A stretch of DNA of 64,000 nt, from the NCBI RefSeq assembly GCF_036884655.1, contig NC_088357.1:9163001-9227000 (forward strand), written 5' to 3'. This stretch comes from Musa acuminata AAA Group. Its lineage: Eukaryota > Streptophyta > Magnoliopsida > Zingiberales > Musaceae. Under the pieces are notes generated by a model. That model had not been told where the DNA came from. It saw nothing but the letters and a program-made list of their open reading frames with translations, and searched no databases. The position numbers and the translations under genes were made by a program. This document shows, in pieces, positions 61,225-64,000 of this stretch. Each line of letters begins with the position of its first letter. Position 1 is the first letter of the stretch.

Positions 61225-62803
61225 TGTTAGGATCGGAACGACACTAAGAGGGGGGGGGGTGAATTAGTGCAGCGGATTAAAACGTCGGTTTTGACAAATC
61301 TTTCGTACGATAAAAATCTAACTCGGAAGTGCTTAACTTGAAAGCGTATTCGTAAAGTTGTGCAGCAAAGGTAATGAGGAAATAAAGCTCGTAAGAAGGT
61401 TTACAGTAATGTAAATAGCAATAATGAAATGCAAACCAGAGATTACGCCGATTTTAAAGTGGTTCGGTCAAATGACCTACATCCACTTGCGAAGCCTTCT
61501 TTGAAGAGGCTTCCAACTTCCACTAGCAAATTTCTTGTAGAGGAAGGACTAATACCCCTCTTACAACCTTTACAAGTGGTTCACACTCTTACAATTCTTG
61601 TCAACAAGAGAGAGGAGGTGAACACTTAAGCAATATGAAAAACAAGGCTTGCAAAGACTATTCTAAGGCTCTCAACTCAAACTATTGGTTTTCAAAAGGT
61701 TGTTGTTATCTCAGCTGAGATTTGAGGGGAATTTATAGGCCTCAAGAGGATTCAAATTTGGGCTCCAAAATTTGAATTTTCTTTGGTTTCCGAGGTCGGC
61801 GGTGCCACCGCCTGTCAGTGTCTGACACTGACAATGGACTAGCGGTGCCATCGCCCAGTCAAGCAGTGCCACCGCCCAGGTCTCGGGTGCTGGGCGGTGC
61901 CACCGCTAAGGCCAATTTAGCTCACTGGTTGGGCTCCAAACTTGGCCCAAACCAGTCCGAACTCGGGCCCAATTGGCCCCTACTTGGGTTATAGGATTAA
62001 CACATAATCCTAATCCTAATTAACGTGCTAACTATGAATTTAAAGACATTTTCTAAGCTATTACAAAGTCCGTAAGTCAAGACTTCTTCCGGCGAACTTC
62101 CGACGGTCTTCCGATAAACTCTCGGAAACCATTCTGCGGACTCCCGGCAAGCTCCTAGACTTCACGATTTTATCTTGGCGAGTTCCAACGAGCTTCTTCG
62201 GCCAGCTCCGATCTTTCTTGGCGAGCTCTGCGAACTTCCAACGAACCTTCCGGTGAGCTTCCGAAAAACCCTTCGGCAAGCTCCCTACTTATTCTTGGCT
62301 AGTTCCGACAGCATTCCCGACGAACCTTCGGACTTCCGTCGAACTCTCGAACTCGCAACGAATCCTTCGTGCTTGACTCCGACACTTTGTTTTGCTTTAT
62401 GTCTTCGTCGTTATCGTAGTTAATCCTGCATACACAAGCAAAAACTCTACTCCGATCTAGACAATTATTACAACGTAAATTGACATTCTGTTGCCCGGCA
62501 CGTCATTGGTTGGCGCTTCGTCCGATTCTTCAGCGCATTGTCCTCTCTTGCGGCTTGTTGCCCAATTGGCGGTTGACCTCCGCAACCCCGATATCCATGG
62601 CGCAATTCCGCTCTCCTTGGCCCGATGCCTAACGTCCGAAGCCTTCTGCCATCCAATATCCTAACGTGATCTCCTCCGGTGTAATGTCAATTCGTCCTGC
62701 GTCAACTATCTAATCCTGATCGAGTAGACCTGCATCACTCAAAATGCTTTGAAACATCTAAACACAATCAATTAGTTTCATCATCAAAATCCGAGATTCA
62801 ACA
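61225..62803. mobile_element. Complete solo LTR (1579 bp)
   Basis: The element starts TGTTAG and ends CAACA, so it has TG...CA ends with a short TGTT/AACA inverted repeat. It is flanked by the 5-bp direct repeat CTTAC (61220-61224 and 62804-62808), the size left by retrotransposon integrase. There is no internal protein, primer-binding site or second LTR, so it is a solo LTR from recombination. It has a G10 run close to the left end, repeats of a GGTGCCACCGCC-like word at 61800-61905, and a CTTCCGRCGA-like repetitive stretch at 62080-62370. The style resembles Copia/SIRE LTRs, but the lineage is a guess. Confidence 0.88.
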
Positions 62804-62808
62804 CTTAC
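62804..62808. repeat. Right target-site duplication CTTAC
   Basis: Matches 61220-61224 exactly and directly follows the CA end of the solo LTR. Confidence 0.85.
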
Positions 62809-64000
62809 TATCTATGCACCCCAAATAGGGGCTATAGTATGAGAAGGATAGGGGGAGAGGAGAATAGGAGGAGGAAGCCAAAAGAAACCTAGCCCATGAC
62901 TCATTGGTTCACTCTTATTTATAGAGGTTTTCTGTTAACTTAACCATAATAGATCCTGTTATATTGGGTATTGGATCTACATCTTACTATCCAAGCCTTT
63001 TAGATTTATGGATCTCTACCCAATAATCTCTTATTGGCTCTTATTTGATATTATCCATACGATCCAATAATTTAAGGACTTATTAGATATTCAAGAAGAT
63101 ATGGGTTCCAACGGATATATCATATTTGAATATCTACTCGTTGCAACACCTACCATATGTGTGTGATCCTCTAGGCCCAATATTGAGTTGGTCGTGAGTT
63201 ATCTCTATCAGAACTTCTTTTGGCTCGGTGAATTATTATCTCCATAATAACTCACTCGACTAATCGATTGTAGACGTATTATGCCATTACGTCGCAGTCC
63301 TCAAACGATATAGGGAAATCTAATCTATTGTACCTATCTATTCTTAGTTATCGTATATATATAGTCATTCATCCATCTAATACCCTAGAGACTATATATC
63401 AGGCATAGTGATGTTAGGCTCACATAGTTTCTATTTGAGCCTCGCTCTAATCAAATTATCCCAAAGAACTATTTTTCCCTCAATCCGAATGACCCTAGCT
63501 AAGGATTTATCTGAATAAGAATATATAAGATATTTCTCTCATGACACCAAGAGCAGATAATCCTCTATTGACACTTAATAACCTTTATAAGATTGGTTAC
63601 CACTCTTAATGACCGGTTGTGCTAGATTTGAAACTTCTAAGCTATAAGTCCAGTATTAAATAATGAAGTACTCATAAAGGACATCCTTAGTGTCTCAAGT
63701 TTAAGAACCAAATATATCATTGAGACTACAAAATCGTTGTCTGATAGTAAGGCATCATCAACCATCTATCTAGTATTCCGTTAATGGATCAATTAGTGAA
63801 CTCATTCTCCAATGAGCACATATCCTGTGTCCCTAGTGTCCCCACGCGAGCAACTATAAGACCAACTACCTCCATCATAGGGACGAGTATATAGTACACC
63901 AGTCTATCCGGTTGTCTCGAGTCTCTCTCGAGTAACCCATGACCAGGATTATTTAGGGTAGGGTTTGTGTTTAAAGATGATTCGATTCTCATTATATATA
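62809..64000 (-). mobile_element. Older LTR-like element, right part, leaving the window
   Basis: No gene-like exons. On the - strand a TATAAATA (62923-62916) is followed by a pyrimidine-rich stretch running to the solo LTR insertion, like the promoter and start of R in an LTR. The 1.1 kb to its right would then be U3-like sequence. Both sides of the solo LTR appear to belong to this one element. Its right end is outside the window, and no protein domain is present. Confidence 0.5.

Overview
The window is plant nuclear DNA. Its genes are split by many GT-AG introns in an AT-rich background, most introns are 80 to 2600 bp, simple repeats are frequent, and one gene carries a plant miR156 site. 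The mix of GC-rich exons (the cytochrome P450) and AT-rich genes, the protein sequences, and the LTR repeats point to a monocot. Banana or another Zingiberales species is my best guess, made from general resemblance and not from a search.

Eight protein-coding genes could be reconstructed exon by exon, each with an intact reading frame. (1) An activator-type auxin response factor of the ARF7/ARF19 clade, + strand, 8381-17777, 14 coding exons, 1133 aa, with uORFs in its leader. (2) An AIG2-like gamma-glutamylcyclotransferase-fold protein, - strand, 19114-22831, 169 aa. (3) Cinnamate 4-hydroxylase (CYP73A), - strand, 23433-25107, 527 aa. (4) A UBP1-type oligouridylate-binding protein with three RRMs, + strand, 27581-34009, 427 aa. 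(5) A USP-domain plus protein-kinase protein (RLCK IX type, no U-box), - strand, 39082-42248, 749 aa. (6) The SUMO E2 enzyme SCE1, - strand, 43085-43992, 160 aa. (7) An SBP-box transcription factor with a canonical miR156 site, - strand, 45711-50194, 458 aa. (8) A plastid-type DUF1997 protein, - strand, 56589-60234, 229 aa. There is also an intact tRNA-Glu(CTC) at 56145-56216 and a frame-shifted, finger-less remnant of an FLZ (DUF581) gene at 35779-36160.

Layout: 1-6.5 kb is gene-poor, and 6.5-8.4 kb is the GC-rich ARF promoter and leader. From 8.4 to 60.4 kb genes alternate with 1-4 kb intergenic stretches. From about 60.6 kb to the right edge the DNA is transposon-derived: a complete solo LTR (61225-62803) with a 5-bp target duplication sits inside an older LTR-like element that reads on the - strand and leaves the window.

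The genes form no operon or cluster. They are independent regulators and enzymes: auxin transcription, phenylpropanoid entry, RNA binding, kinase signalling, SUMO conjugation, and miR156-controlled phase change. I found no new multi-gene system. The observations most worth following are the stop/start-overlapping uORF of the ARF gene, the exact 372-bp tandem duplication in its intron 13, the nested solo LTR, the G-quadruplex-like tract in an SPL intron, the FLZ pseudogene and the NAGNAG acceptor in UBP1.
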